Notes: a model not told the origin generated them from the letters alone. A stretch of 64,000 nt of DNA from Humibacter sp. RRB41 (GCF_022761015.1 NZ_JAKWJQ010000005.1:226675-290674), one strand, 5' to 3'; counted from the first letter of the stretch, positions 50,479-60,502 are shown. Numbers and translations: made by a program.

Positions 50479-51158
50479 CGCGCAAACGCATGCGTTCTCG
50501 TCCGCTCCCGCTGGCATCCGAGGACGGCGGTGGCCGTTTTCCGGGGTTCGACGTGATGTCGCAGCAGAAGCATTGGGATGCCGCCACTCGTGCAGCAATG
50601 CAGGTGCGTCTGCACGGCTTGCCGGCGGTGCGCTTCTTCACCCAGCTCGAGGAGGCAACGGCGAAATGTCTGCTCGACCGTCTCGTCGGGCAGCGTGCGG
50701 AGCCAGGGGACGAGACCGTCGACGTGGTGCGCATGGTCGACGCGCGCCTGGCGGAGAATCAGACCGATGGCTGGCACTACGACTCCATGCCGGTTGACGG
50801 GGACGCGTGGCGGGCATCCCTCGCGGCACTGAATTCGGATGCCCACGATCGTTTCGGCCACGATTTCGCGGAGTGCAATCACGACGACCAATGTGAGCTG
50901 ATGGAGACGGTCCGTACCGACGACCGCGACCGTTGGCACGACCTGCCGCCTGCGCGAGTGTGGAGTTTGTGGACGCGTTATGCCGCGACCGCGTTCTACG
51001 CGCATCCTTCGGTCTGGAACGAGATCGGCTTTCCTGGTCCTGCTTATCCGCGGGGCTACAAGGCGCCCGGTGTCGACAAGCGGGAGCCGTATGAGGTTTC
51101 GGATGCTCGTTCGAATGACGACCCGCTTCGCCCTGGCAAGTCCAGGGGCGAAGCGTGA
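50475..51158 (+). CDS. Gluconate 2-dehydrogenase subunit 3-like protein
   Basis: A 227-residue protein resembling the gamma subunit of membrane GMC dehydrogenases. Features are FFTQLEEATAKCLLDRLVGQ near residue 58, MVDARLAENQTDGWHYDSMP, and ARVWSLWTRYAATAFYAHPS with NEIGFPGPAYPRGY at the end. No Tat signal is obvious. Its start overlaps the preceding stop and its own stop overlaps the GMC start, so it is stoichiometrically coupled to the oxidoreductase. Confidence 0.8.
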   Translation: MTRKRMRSRPLPLASEDGGGRFPGFDVMSQQKHWDAATRAAMQVRLHGLPAVRFFTQLEEATAKCLLDRLVGQRAEPGDETVDVVRMVDARLAENQTDGWHYDSMPVDGDAWRASLAALNSDAHDRFGHDFAECNHDDQCELMETVRTDDRDRWHDLPPARVWSLWTRYAATAFYAHPSVWNEIGFPGPAYPRGYKAPGVDKREPYEVSDARSNDDPLRPGKSRGEA

Positions 51159-52771
51159 CCGTTCGCGAGCGTAACGAGTCGGCCTGGCTGCTCACGGAGC
51201 GTGGTGCGTTCGACGCGAGGCTGCGTGAGGGAATGCGTCGCTTCGACGATGACGACGAACTCGACGCCGTCATCGTCGGCGCGGGCGCGGGCGGCTCGAC
51301 CATGCTGCAGCGGCTCGCCAGGTACGGCTGGCGAGTGGCAGTCCTCGAGGTCGGGCCGTTCTGGGATCCGGAGGATGACTGGGTCAGCGACGAGGCGGCG
51401 TCTCACCAGCTGTATTGGACCGAACCGCGAGAGATCGGTGGTGCGGACCCGGTGCCGCTCGGCTCGAACAACTCGGGGCGCGGCGTGGGGGGCTCGATGG
51501 TGCACTACGCCGGCTACACGCCACGTTTCCACCCCAGCGACTTCCACACCCTGCGCGACGACGGTGTCGGGGCTGACTGGCCGATCGGCTACGACGACCT
51601 GAAGCCGTATTACGAGCGAATCGAGGGGGAGCTGCCGGTCGCCGGTGAGGACTGGCCATGGGGCGACCCACACGTTTACCCCTACCGGCCGCATCCCGTC
51701 GGCGGCAACGGCGAGGTGTTTCTGCGCGGGGCCGAGAGCGCAGGCATCCGTGCCAAGGTCGGACCGGTCGCCATCACGAACGGCCGCTTCGGGAATCGCC
51801 CGCACTGCATCTATAGGGGGTTCTGTCTGCAGGGCTGCAAGGTGAACGCGAAGGCGTCGCCGCTCATCACGCATATTCCGGATGCCCTCGCGCACGGTGC
51901 CGAGGTACGCCCGGACTGCATGGTGACGGGCATCGAGGTGGATGCCTTCACCGGTCGTGCCACGGGTGTGCGGTACGTGCGCGACGGGCGCGAACGTTTC
52001 CAGCGGGCCTCCGTCGTGATCGTCGCGGGGTACTCGATCGAAACGCCGAGATTGCTGCTGAATTCCGCGTCGGCGCGGTTTCCCGACGGTCTGTGCAACG
52101 ACTTCGACCAGGTCGGCCGCTACCTCATGGTGCAGGGCGCTCCGCAGACGGCCGGCAGGTTCGACGAAGAGATCCGCATGTACAAGGCGCCACCGCCCGA
52201 GGTGAGCACCGAGGAGTTCTACGAGACCGATCCGACTAAGCCGTACAAGCGGGGATTCTCGATTCAGACCGTGTCGCCGCTGCCGATCACTTGGGCGGAG
52301 CATGTCATGGCCCAGGGCCGCTGGGGGGCGGAGTTCCGCAACTACATGAGCGACTACGTGCACTGGGCGTGCTTTGGCGCGCTGTGCGAGTTTCTTCCGC
52401 TGGCCGACAACCGGGTGACGTTGGCGCACGAGACCGATCGCAACGGCCTCCCTGTCGCGCATTTCTCCTACAGCCAGTGCGACAACGACAAGCAGCTGGT
52501 GGAAGCCGCGACACAGGTGATGGAGAGCATGCTCAAGGCTGCGGGCGCCGACGAGGTGATCACGATCAAGCGGTACGCACACCTCGTAGGTGGTGCACGG
52601 ATGGCGACAGATGAGGAGCACGGCGTCGTGGACGCCGATTGCCGCACATTCGCCGTGCCCAATCTCTACGTCGCCGACGGAAGCGTACTGCCCACCCAGG
52701 GCAGTGCGAACCCGGCGCTGACGATCATGGCCATCGCGGCGCGTGCCGCTCAAGGACTCGCACGCCGATGA
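51155..52771 (+). CDS. GMC-family flavin oxidoreductase
   Basis: A 538-residue glucose-methanol-choline oxidoreductase. FAD loop VIVGAGAGGSTMLQRLARYG near residue 37, GVGGSMVHYAGYTPRF, and the C-terminal LVGGARMATDEEHGVVDADC with NLYVADGSVLPTQGSANP and LTIMAIAARAA. CRGFCLQGCK-like cysteines (IYRGFCLQGCKVNAK) are typical of the gluconate/sorbitol dehydrogenase branch. It likely oxidises a sugar or sugar acid and passes electrons through the gamma-like subunit. GTG start, overlapping the previous stop. Confidence 0.88.
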   Translation: MTVRERNESAWLLTERGAFDARLREGMRRFDDDDELDAVIVGAGAGGSTMLQRLARYGWRVAVLEVGPFWDPEDDWVSDEAASHQLYWTEPREIGGADPVPLGSNNSGRGVGGSMVHYAGYTPRFHPSDFHTLRDDGVGADWPIGYDDLKPYYERIEGELPVAGEDWPWGDPHVYPYRPHPVGGNGEVFLRGAESAGIRAKVGPVAITNGRFGNRPHCIYRGFCLQGCKVNAKASPLITHIPDALAHGAEVRPDCMVTGIEVDAFTGRATGVRYVRDGRERFQRASVVIVAGYSIETPRLLLNSASARFPDGLCNDFDQVGRYLMVQGAPQTAGRFDEEIRMYKAPPPEVSTEEFYETDPTKPYKRGFSIQTVSPLPITWAEHVMAQGRWGAEFRNYMSDYVHWACFGALCEFLPLADNRVTLAHETDRNGLPVAHFSYSQCDNDKQLVEAATQVMESMLKAAGADEVITIKRYAHLVGGARMATDEEHGVVDADCRTFAVPNLYVADGSVLPTQGSANPALTIMAIAARAAQGLARR

Positions 52772-52816
52772 GATCGGCGCGACGAAGCAGAACGAAAGCG
52801 CAACAGGAGGAACAAC

Positions 52817-54646
52817 ATGGCAACGACGGTCAGCGACGCGATCATCCAACGGCTGAAGACGTGGGGTGTGGCACCGGTTTTCGGATTCCCCGGTGACGGT
52901 ATCGGTGCCTTCGACGGCGCGCTGGGCAGGGCGGAGAGCGAGGGGGAGGGGATCGAATACATCCGGCCGACTCATGAGGAGATCTGTGCCCTGATGGCGA
53001 CCGCGTACGCGAAGTTCACCGGAGAAGTGGGTGTGTGCGTCGCGACGTCGAGCCCGGGTGGCTTCCATCTCTTGAACGGCCTGTATGACGCGCAGATGGA
53101 CAATCAACCGGTGGTGGCGATCGTCGGTCAGCAGGGGCTCGATGCGATGGGCACGTTCACTCAGCAGGAGAGCAATCTCGAACGGGTGTTCCAGGACGTT
53201 GCGTGCTACGTGCACACGATCGCGAGCCCCGCCCAGGTGGACGCTGTCATCGACACGGCGTTCCGCACGGCTAGGCTGCGCCTACAGCCGGCCGTCGTGA
53301 TCATTCCGCACGACGTGCAGGCGATGAAGGCCGTCGCTCCCGCGATGGCGCATTGGGTGTCGCGCTCCAGCACAGTGCCGGCATCCACGGCCATCACGCC
53401 TCCCGCGAATGATCTGCGCAAGGCAGCCGGCATCATCAACGCCGGCGAGAAGGTGACCTTCCTGGTCGGCGCGGGTGCCCGCGGCGCGACCGACGAGGTG
53501 CTCAGGGCCGCCGAACTCGCGGGCGCGGGAATCGTCACGGCACTGCGGGGCAAGGATGTCGTGCCCAGCGACATTCCGCACCACACGCAGCAACTCGGGC
53601 TGCTCGGCTCGTTGCCGAGCCTGCACCAGGTGAACGGATGCGACACCCTCGTCATGCTCGGCTCCAACTATCCCTACGGCGAGTTCCTGCCCAAGAGCGG
53701 CACGGCCCGCGCGATCCAGGTCGACCTGAAGGCGGAGCAACTCGGCTTGCGGTATCCGACCGAGGTGAACCTATGGGGGGACGTGAAGTCGACGCTGGAG
53801 GCTCTCATCCCGATGCTCGAACGCAAGAACGACCTCTCTTGGCAACGTGGCATCGCCGACGAGATGGCAGGTTGGGAGCAGGAGGAGGAGGCCGAGGCGA
53901 TGGTCTCCTACGACGACGGTGCGAACCCGCGTCGCTTCTTCCACGAGCTGAACAAGCGGCTACCGCCGGATGCGGTCGTCACGGCCGACGCCGGCACCAC
54001 AGCTGACTGGTACGCCCACCACATCAGGCTGCGGCGCGGCATGCGCGGTGACCTCTCCGGACGGCTGGCGACCATGCTCGCAGCGATGCCGTACGCGGTG
54101 GCGGCGAAGTTCGCCTTCCCTGAACGCCCGGTGTTCTGCACGATCGGCGACGGCGCGTTCCAGATGCTGGGCATGAACGAGCTGATAACTGTGAAGAAGT
54201 ACCTCGACCGTTTCGAGAACAAGCAACTGGTTGTGCTGGTGATGCACAACGACGACCTCGGCCAGGTCTCGTGGGAGATGCGCACCGAAGATGCCAACCC
54301 GGTCTGGCGCACCGCGCAGGACGTCGAATCGGTCGACTACGCGGGCTACGCGCGCCTCCTCGGCTTCCAGGGTGTCCGCGTCGACAAGGACGATGACGTG
54401 GCATCGGCCATCGAGACCGCTCTTGCACACGATGGAGTGACCTTGATCGACGCGATCGTGAGCCGCAACATCCCGCCACTTCCAGCGCACATCACCAAGG
54501 AGTATGCGAAGAACACCGGTCTCTCGCTGCTCAAGGGCGATCCATTCGAGCTCGATGCGATCAAGGACTCGGCGGCAGCGCTCGCGGCGGAGAGTGTCGA
54601 GCGCGTCAAAGGTGCCTTGCACCTCGGCCGCGACAAAGACGAGTGA
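52817..54646 (+). CDS. Thiamine-pyrophosphate enzyme, pyruvate-oxidase/acetolactate-synthase-like
   Basis: A 609-residue three-domain ThDP enzyme. The N-terminal Pyr domain has the activating glutamate in RPTHEEICALMATAYAKFTG; a central Rossmann-like domain spans about 190-335; the C-terminal PP domain has GDGAFQMLGMNELITVKKYL and VLVMHNDDLGQVSWEMR for Mg-ThDP binding. It groups by eye with PoxB-like 'TPP-requiring' proteins of unknown substrate. GGAGGAAC precedes the ATG. It lies 46 bp after the GMC gene and 8 bp before the enolase-superfamily gene. Confidence 0.85.
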   Translation: MATTVSDAIIQRLKTWGVAPVFGFPGDGIGAFDGALGRAESEGEGIEYIRPTHEEICALMATAYAKFTGEVGVCVATSSPGGFHLLNGLYDAQMDNQPVVAIVGQQGLDAMGTFTQQESNLERVFQDVACYVHTIASPAQVDAVIDTAFRTARLRLQPAVVIIPHDVQAMKAVAPAMAHWVSRSSTVPASTAITPPANDLRKAAGIINAGEKVTFLVGAGARGATDEVLRAAELAGAGIVTALRGKDVVPSDIPHHTQQLGLLGSLPSLHQVNGCDTLVMLGSNYPYGEFLPKSGTARAIQVDLKAEQLGLRYPTEVNLWGDVKSTLEALIPMLERKNDLSWQRGIADEMAGWEQEEEAEAMVSYDDGANPRRFFHELNKRLPPDAVVTADAGTTADWYAHHIRLRRGMRGDLSGRLATMLAAMPYAVAAKFAFPERPVFCTIGDGAFQMLGMNELITVKKYLDRFENKQLVVLVMHNDDLGQVSWEMRTEDANPVWRTAQDVESVDYAGYARLLGFQGVRVDKDDDVASAIETALAHDGVTLIDAIVSRNIPPLPAHITKEYAKNTGLSLLKGDPFELDAIKDSAAALAAESVERVKGALHLGRDKDE

Positions 54647-54653
54647 GCGATCA

Positions 54654-55781
54654 ATGACCGGTGACAGCACCATTCGCTCGGTACGGGCAACCGTCTACGT
54701 GATTCCGACCACGTACGACGGTGAACCCGTGCCGGAATCCGACGGCACCGCGGGGTGGGACTCGACCGGTGTTCTCGTGGTCGAGCTGGAGGCGGGCGGA
54801 TGCGGAGGCCTCGGCTATGCGTACACGTCCCCTGCCGCGCTGCGCGTCGTGCGCGACGTCCTCGCGCCAATCGTGATGGGCGCTGATGCGAAGTCGACGA
54901 CCGAGCTGTTCTGGGCGATGGCCCGCTCCCTTCGCAACATGGGCTGGCGCGGCATCGCTGCCAGCGCCATCTCGGCGATGGACGTCGCCCTACACGACGT
55001 GAAGGCCCGACTCCTGAACGTGTCTCTGCTCGACATGCTCGGGCGGGCGCGCGACCGGGTGATGGTGTACGGCAGCGGCGGGTTCACCGGGTACACCGAC
55101 ACCCAATTAGCACGGCAGCTCGGCGGGTGGGCCGATCGCGGCATCCGCGCCGTCAAGATGAAGGTGGGGACGGATGCCGCATCGGATCCGGCCCGTGTGC
55201 GTGCCGCCCGCCACGCAATCGGCGGCGACGTCGGGCTGTTCGTGGATGCGAACGGTGCGTATGACCGCAAGCAGGCGCTCGCGCTCGCGGAACGGTTCGC
55301 GAGCATTGCCGACGTGAGTTGGTTCGAGGAGCCGGTGACGAGTGATGACCGCGACGGGCTTCGGTTGCTGCGCGACCGGGCGCCGGCCCGAATGCAGATC
55401 GCCGCAGGTGAGTACGGGTACGTGCCAGCCGACTTTCGTGCCCTCCTGAGCTCGGGCGCCGTCGACGTCTTACAGGCGGATGCCACCAGATGCGGCGGCG
55501 TCACCGGATTCCGCAATGCCGCCGAACAGTGCGTCGCCTGGCACGTGCCGCTGAGCGCTCACACGTCGCCCGCGTTGCACGCCACGCTCGCCGCGTCCGT
55601 CGAATCCGCCGTTCACGTGGAGTACTTCCACGACCACATCCTCATCGAGTCACTGCTGTTCGAGGGGGTGCCCGACCTGGTCGACGGATGTCTCGTGCCC
55701 GACCCGTCGAGACCGGGACATGGTCTGTCGCTGTCCGGGCGCGGCCACGAGTTCCTGCGGGAGGAGTGGAGCTCGAAATGA
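54654..55781 (+). CDS. Mandelate racemase/muconate lactonizing-type enzyme
   Basis: A 375-residue enolase-superfamily enzyme. The catalytic lysine pair is in IRAVKMKVGTDA (KxK), metal ligands in GLFVDANGAYD, VSWFEEPVTS and QIAAGEYGYVP, and a possible catalytic histidine in LSAHTSPALHA. Such enzymes abstract a proton alpha to a carboxylate, usually to dehydrate or epimerise a sugar acid. That suits a route in which the GMC enzyme makes a sugar acid. Start ATG 54654, eight bases after the TPP gene stop. Confidence 0.88.
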   Translation: MTGDSTIRSVRATVYVIPTTYDGEPVPESDGTAGWDSTGVLVVELEAGGCGGLGYAYTSPAALRVVRDVLAPIVMGADAKSTTELFWAMARSLRNMGWRGIAASAISAMDVALHDVKARLLNVSLLDMLGRARDRVMVYGSGGFTGYTDTQLARQLGGWADRGIRAVKMKVGTDAASDPARVRAARHAIGGDVGLFVDANGAYDRKQALALAERFASIADVSWFEEPVTSDDRDGLRLLRDRAPARMQIAAGEYGYVPADFRALLSSGAVDVLQADATRCGGVTGFRNAAEQCVAWHVPLSAHTSPALHATLAASVESAVHVEYFHDHILIESLLFEGVPDLVDGCLVPDPSRPGHGLSLSGRGHEFLREEWSSK

Positions 55782-56107
55782 ACGATGAGCGGATGCCGTC
55801 AAAGGATCAGGACCCCACCCTGGTTCGCAACCAACCCGCACTTCGCACTTCGCATGGACGCATCTGGCTCGTTGTCGGCGGCATCTTCGCCGTGATCTGC
55901 GTTGCGGTCCTGCTCCTTCAGGCGCGCAACGACGTCGCCTGGGCCGTTATCGGAGCCGTCGTGGTGGTCGCGTTGTACTGTGCGATGATCGTCGCTCGGT
56001 TCATGGTTCCGCCCGCTCGACGGCTGGTGATCTTGGCCTGCGTGTTCGCCGCCATTCCGGTGTGGACGATCATCTGGCTGCTCGTCATCATTGCGAACTC
56101 CTTCTGA
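55778..56107 (+). CDS. Three-helix membrane protein ending the GMC operon
   Basis: A 109-residue protein with a 35-residue polar N-terminus and three helices (LVVGGIFAVICVAVLLLQ, AVIGAVVVVALYCAMIVARF, ILACVFAAIPVWTIIWLLVI). The start ATG overlaps the stop of the enolase-superfamily gene (ATGA). No family recognised; a transporter accessory or electron-transfer anchor are possibilities only. Confidence 0.6.
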   Translation: MNDERMPSKDQDPTLVRNQPALRTSHGRIWLVVGGIFAVICVAVLLLQARNDVAWAVIGAVVVVALYCAMIVARFMVPPARRLVILACVFAAIPVWTIIWLLVIIANSF

Positions 56108-56170
56108 GGATGCTTGCGCGTGCGGACGCAACCCCTTGCACGCATCCGTTGGCGGGCGTTGCGTTGAGAC

Positions 56171-57067
56171 ATGGCTCAAACGCAGTACACCTTTGACAAC
56201 CCGGTCACCCGCTATCCCAAGGTTTCACCGCCGAAGGATCAGGTACCCGAGCCGGGAAGTGACGCGGAGCTCGAACCTCCCGCGGACCACGGCGAGGACA
56301 CCTATGTGGGATCCGGTCGGCTGGCCGGCCGCAAAGCGCTCATCACGGGCGGCGACTCAGGCATCGGTGCCGCCGCAGCGATCGCCTTCGCACGGGAAGG
56401 CGCCGACGTCGCCATCGTCTACCTGCCCGAGGAAGAGAACGACGCGCAGCACGTCGCAACACTGATCGGCGAAGCAGGACGCACGGCGCTGACGCTGCCG
56501 GGAGATCTCGTCGACCCTGCCTTCTGTGCCGACGCGGTGCAGCGCACGGTGGATGCATTCGGCGGCCTCGACGTTCTCGTCAACAATGCGGGGAAGCAAG
56601 TCTTCTGCAAAGACATCACCGAGCTGCCGGATGACCAGTTCGACCGAACGATGAAGACGAACGTGTATGCGATGTTCCACCTCACGAAAGCGGCAGTGCC
56701 GCACATGAGCGAGGGATCCACGATCATCAACACCACATCTGTGCAGGCATATCTGCCGTCAGACATCCTCGTCGACTACGCGACGACCAAGGCCGCGATC
56801 AACGCGTTCACGAAGGCGCTCGCAGCGCAGCTGGCGCCTAAGGGCATCCGAGTCAATGCTGTCGCTCCTGGCCCGATCTGGACGCCGTTGCAGCCCAGCG
56901 CCGGCCAGCCGCCGGAGAAGCTACCGGACTTCGGCGCACAGACCGCACTCGGAAGAGCCGGTCAGCCCGCTGAACTCGCCCCGGCGTACGTCTTCCTTGC
57001 CTCGGCCGAGTCGAGTTACGTTGTCGGAGAAACATTGGCCGTCACCGGAGGGATGCCGACCCCGTAG
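56171..57067 (+). CDS. SDR-family oxidoreductase (YghA-like)
   Basis: A 298-residue SDR with the roughly 45-residue N-terminal extension (TRYPKVSPPKDQVPEPGSD) typical of the YghA/GsiB-linked group. Cofactor loop TGGDSGIGAAAA, NNAGKQ, and catalytic serine NTTSVQAYLPSD with YATTK. These proteins are commonly induced by stress and act on unknown aldehydes or sugars. It follows the GMC operon by 63 bp and may be part of it. Confidence 0.88.
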   Translation: MAQTQYTFDNPVTRYPKVSPPKDQVPEPGSDAELEPPADHGEDTYVGSGRLAGRKALITGGDSGIGAAAAIAFAREGADVAIVYLPEEENDAQHVATLIGEAGRTALTLPGDLVDPAFCADAVQRTVDAFGGLDVLVNNAGKQVFCKDITELPDDQFDRTMKTNVYAMFHLTKAAVPHMSEGSTIINTTSVQAYLPSDILVDYATTKAAINAFTKALAAQLAPKGIRVNAVAPGPIWTPLQPSAGQPPEKLPDFGAQTALGRAGQPAELAPAYVFLASAESSYVVGETLAVTGGMPTP

Positions 57068-57109
57068 CCGAGGACGTGAAGAACGCTGGTCCGCGGTCTC
57101 AACGAGAGG

Positions 57110-58093
57110 TCAAGCTTGCGGAGCAAGCAGCGAGCAGAGGGATGACAGCGACGAGCCTCGCAAGGACAGCACTTCGCCGGAGCGATAGAGGTCGAAGATT
57201 CGTGGGTCGATGTAGCTGGTTCTCGCCACTGCGGGAGTGTTTCCCAGAAGGTCGGCGCATGCCTTGATCGCGGATCGTATGGTGCTCTCCGCGTCTTTGG
57301 ATGTCGCCGGCGTGCCCGCACGCGCTAAGAATTCTGCGGCCGTGGTGGTGCCCCGAAGCGTTCGAAAATCCTTGGCTGTGGCCTCGGTGCCGGTGCGACG
57401 ATGGACATAGTCGTTGACTTCCGCAGTGGTGACGGCGTGCCACTTCGAGTCTCGCCAGGCGACTGCGCGGGCGCTCGGGCCCCGCTGATCGACGATCTCG
57501 CGAAAGTAGCGAGTGAGGAGAGGGTCATTGAGCGAGGAGCTCCAGCGAAGGCCGCCTTTGGACGGGAACTCGAAAATGACGGACGAGGATTCGATGACGA
57601 GATCGCGACAGCGCATCGTCGTGACGCCGCGCGATCCATATCGCCTCAGATACTCTTCATTGCCGACCCGCACAGCTGTGAAATCCATGATCCTGAACGC
57701 GGCGGCAAGGGCCCTGCGCGGTTCGAACCCGTCACGACTCAGGTCCCGAGTCACCGAGCGTCGGGCGTGTGGAAGGGCCGCGGCCAATTCCAAGGCGCGA
57801 TCGAACTTGGCTTCGTCACGACGTCGACGCCACTCCTCGTGATACAGATACTGAAGCCTCTCCGCAGCGTCGCGCCCAACTGCCTGAATGTGCCCGAGAG
57901 CATCATCACAGATCCAGACATCCGTCCATGCTGGCGGTATCGCCAATTCTTGGATCCGATCCAGCGTGCTGTCGTCGACGACCTCGGACCCGCGGTCGGC
58001 CTCGTAGCGAAACGTCCCCGTCCTGCCAACAGGGATACGGTGAATGCCCGGTCCGCTCGGATCGCTCCGACGCATGGCCCCGCGGGAATTCAT
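57110..58093 (-). CDS. Type IB DNA topoisomerase
   Basis: A 327-residue poxvirus-type topoisomerase that relaxes supercoils via a 3'-phosphotyrosine. The N-terminal beta domain starts GIHRIPVGRTGTFRYEADRG. In the catalytic domain, the residues include MRCRDLVIESSSVIFEFPSK, the arginine-bearing FRTLRGTTTAAEFLA, and the nucleophile tyrosine in NTPAVARTSYIDPRIFDLY. The start ATG 58093 gives a usual length. It is convergent with the SDR gene and follows small stress genes on the same strand. Confidence 0.9.
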   Translation of the reverse strand: MNSRGAMRRSDPSGPGIHRIPVGRTGTFRYEADRGSEVVDDSTLDRIQELAIPPAWTDVWICDDALGHIQAVGRDAAERLQYLYHEEWRRRRDEAKFDRALELAAALPHARRSVTRDLSRDGFEPRRALAAAFRIMDFTAVRVGNEEYLRRYGSRGVTTMRCRDLVIESSSVIFEFPSKGGLRWSSSLNDPLLTRYFREIVDQRGPSARAVAWRDSKWHAVTTAEVNDYVHRRTGTEATAKDFRTLRGTTTAAEFLARAGTPATSKDAESTIRSAIKACADLLGNTPAVARTSYIDPRIFDLYRSGEVLSLRGSSLSSLCSLLAPQA

Positions 58094-58120
58094 GACCGAG
58101 GAAGATCCCGAGGCGCCGTG

Positions 58121-58438
58121 CTACGCGTTCTCGTCGGAATCGCTAAGTCGCGAGGTCAGATGCTCGATCTGTTCCACCTTCTCCGCATCCTCGATCTCGC
58201 GGCTGAGGTCATCCCAGTCATCCCATGGTTCGCTGACGAGTTGGCTGGCAGGCCCCACAAGGACTTGGATCATGTGTCTCTCACCTGAACTTGTCAGTGC
58301 TGGAAGGGACACGGTGTCGGCGAGTCCGCGCCTGCCTAGGGCTCGTGCGTACGCCACGAACGCCTCGGCAATGCGGTTGCCGGTCAGGAAGACGGTTCCG
58401 CTGTATGTGATTCGTCGCACCCTTTCACCTGAACCCAT
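58121..58438 (-). CDS. Small hypothetical protein, ITYSG-type
   Basis: A 105-residue protein with VRRITYSGTVFLTGNRIAEA, FVAYARALGRRGLADTVSLP and IQVLVGPASQLVSEP followed by an acidic helical tail. I recall similar short proteins in Microbacteriaceae, conserved around 'TYSG' and 'GPASQL', function unknown. No membrane segment. It precedes topoisomerase IB by 28 bp on the same strand. Confidence 0.65.
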   Translation of the reverse strand: MGSGERVRRITYSGTVFLTGNRIAEAFVAYARALGRRGLADTVSLPALTSSGERHMIQVLVGPASQLVSEPWDDWDDLSREIEDAEKVEQIEHLTSRLSDSDENA

Positions 58439-58538
58439 TTCGTCGGCGCCGTCGAGGGCTTGACGAGACGACGATCAGGTGCGACGAGGGTGGCTTGGTC
58501 GAGCCTGACGGCTCACGCGAAAACGATCCTGTGATCTG

Positions 58539-58871
58539 TTATTCAGCCCGAGGACTGGCCTCGATGAATGCTTCGGCGTCACTTTCCGGCATCACGATCA
58601 TTCCACGCGTCCCGTGCGATGATTGCGCGAGCGCTTCCAGCCAGACACGGTTGAGCTCCGGAGGGCGGCTTCCGGCGAATCGGAATTGCAGCGGTACCGC
58701 TGGGGAGAGCCACAGGCTGACACGACCGGAGCCGTCCTCGGCAGGTACGGTCCAATTGATCAGGAAGCTCTCTTGCAGGCGGAGCTTGGCAACGACCGCG
58801 ATCTTCAGGTGGGCGAGGGTGCGATCCTCAATCTCGTACTCTGCGCCGGATCCGTAAATGAGATAGCCCAT
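58539..58871 (-). CDS. DUF7882-like small protein, copy 3
   Basis: A 110-residue protein beginning MGYLIYGSGAEYEIEDRTLA, then HLKIAVVAKLRLQESFLINW, with SGRVSLWLSPAVPLQFRFAG and HGTRGMIVMPESDAEAFIEA. It is the most typical of the three copies in this window. ATG 58871 fits the family start; a GTG six bases upstream is possible. It has no membrane helix. The following gap to 58438 (100 bp) holds nothing else. Confidence 0.8.
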   Translation of the reverse strand: MGYLIYGSGAEYEIEDRTLAHLKIAVVAKLRLQESFLINWTVPAEDGSGRVSLWLSPAVPLQFRFAGSRPPELNRVWLEALAQSSHGTRGMIVMPESDAEAFIEASPRAE

Positions 58872-59035
58872 GCGCACATCATGACACCTGCGCTTCGGTT
58901 AAAGGCAAGTCGCTCTCGTGTCCACGGTGGATGGTCATCGCACCCGGGTTGAAACCGCAACGTGAAGGCAGCGCGCGCGTCGACAGCGCTTGAGTGCTTG
59001 CGCCATCCAGCCGCGAAATCCCTTGAGGTGCCCTG

Positions 59036-60502
59036 TCAAGCGTTCGCGTTTTGAGGTGAGTCGGTCTTCGACAGCGGTTCAGCGACGTCTTCCAGCGAGG
59101 TGTTCTCGGCGTTCACGCCAAGGAAGACCTCGACGAGTCCCGCCGCGATCATCAATCCTGCGCCGATGAAGTATCCGATGGCGACGGCGCCGATGCCGAT
59201 GGACACGAACTGGCCGAACAGCAACGGACCGATGATGCCGCCAATGCCGGTACCGACCGCGTAGAAGAACGCGATCGCCATCGCCCTGGTCTCCATCGGG
59301 AAGATCTCACTGACCGTCAGATAAGCGGCGCTGGCGCCCGCGGAGGCGACGAAGAACACGACCACCCAGCACACCGTGAGCCAGGTTGCATCCAGAACGC
59401 GGGAATCGAACAGAATGCCAGTTGCCACCAGCAGCACGCCACTGCCGATATACGACAACGAGATCATCACCTTGCGGCCGACCGTGTCGAACAATCTGCC
59501 AAGGAGTACAGGGCCAAGAAAGTTGCCGGCAGCGATCGGAACAAGTGCCCACGGAGCGACGTCATCCGGAACGTGTAAGAGTTTCGTGAGCACGAGCGCG
59601 TAGGTGAAGAAGACGGCGTTGTAGAGAAACGCCTGACCGATGAACAGGGAAAGCCCGAGCACGAATCGCTTGGGATACTTCAGCACCGCCACCCGCGCGA
59701 TCTCGCCGAAACCTGTCGACCGCCGCTGCTTGATCTCGATCGACTTGTCGTCTGCGACCTTTTCCAGGCTCGTTCCGACGTCGTCTTCAACCTGCCGCTC
59801 TATGTCGTCGACCTCGTGCTCCGCTTCACGATCGAGGCCATGGATGAACATCCATCTCGGCGACTCAGGTACGTTCCGTCGGACGAGCAGAATGCTCAAC
59901 CCCAGAACGGCGCCAAGCCCGAAGGCAAGCCGCCAACCGAGCGCGGGAGCGAAGATCGCCGTGTTCAGCAGGAAGACGGTGAGCATGGCGCCGAATGCCG
60001 TGCCCAGCCAATATGAGCCGTTGATCGCGAGGTCGACAACGCCGCGGCGCTTCGCGGGGACGAGTTCATCGATTGCAGAGTTGATCGCCGAGTACTCGCC
60101 ACCGATTCCGGCGCCCGTGAAGAAGCGGCACACGAAGAAGAAGAGCGGCGTGAACGAAAATGCCGTAGCAACGGTGGCCAGGAGGTACACGCCGAGTGTG
60201 ATCATGAACAGCTTCTTGCGACCGAATCGATCGGTCAGGTAACCGAACACCAGAGCGCCGACACAGGCGCCGGCCACATACACCGCTGCGGCGAGCCCGA
60301 TATCTCCTGTGGTCAGCCCCAGACCACTGGACTTCTCGGTCAGACGGCTGCTGAGGGCGCCAACGATCGTTACTTCCAAGCCATCCAGGATCCACACCGC
60401 GCCCAGACCGATCACGACCGTCCAATGCCATTTGGACCACGGCAATCGGTCCATACGAGCAGGAATGTTCGTGCGAATCGTCTTCAATTCGTGCGTTGCC
60501 AT
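59036..60502 (-). CDS. MFS transporter, sugar-porter/MHS-like
   Basis: A 488-residue major facilitator with 12 helices. [18 protein letters not shown] is the loop 2-3 motif, [20 protein letters not shown] the helix 4 region, and [20 protein letters not shown] the helix 10-11 loop. A long charged central loop (about residues 225-265, [20 protein letters not shown]) is a peculiarity. The pattern fits uptake of a carboxylate or sugar, but the substrate is not clear. Confidence 0.85.
   Translation of the reverse strand: MATHELKTIRTNIPARMDRLPWSKWHWTVVIGLGAVWILDGLEVTIVGALSSRLTEKSSGLGLTTGDIGLAAAVYVAGACVGALVFGYLTDRFGRKKLFMITLGVYLLATVATAFSFTPLFFFVCRFFTGAGIGGEYSAINSAIDELVPAKRRGVVDLAINGSYWLGTAFGAMLTVFLLNTAIFAPALGWRLAFGLGAVLGLSILLVRRNVPESPRWMFIHGLDREAEHEVDDIERQVEDDVGTSLEKVADDKSIEIKQRRSTGFGEIARVAVLKYPKRFVLGLSLFIGQAFLYNAVFFTYALVLTKLLHVPDDVAPWALVPIAAGNFLGPVLLGRLFDTVGRKVMISLSYIGSGVLLVATGILFDSRVLDATWLTVCWVVVFFVASAGASAAYLTVSEIFPMETRAMAIAFFYAVGTGIGGIIGPLLFGQFVSIGIGAVAIGYFIGAGLMIAAGLVEVFLGVNAENTSLEDVAEPLSKTDSPQNANA

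Noticed and set aside
51056..53215. A 719-codon open frame on the minus strand opposite the GMC oxidoreductase and TPP enzyme genes.
   Set aside because: It has a histidine/arginine-rich, low-complexity composition typical of the antisense of GC-rich genes and no domain. The plus-strand genes have clear cofactor motifs.
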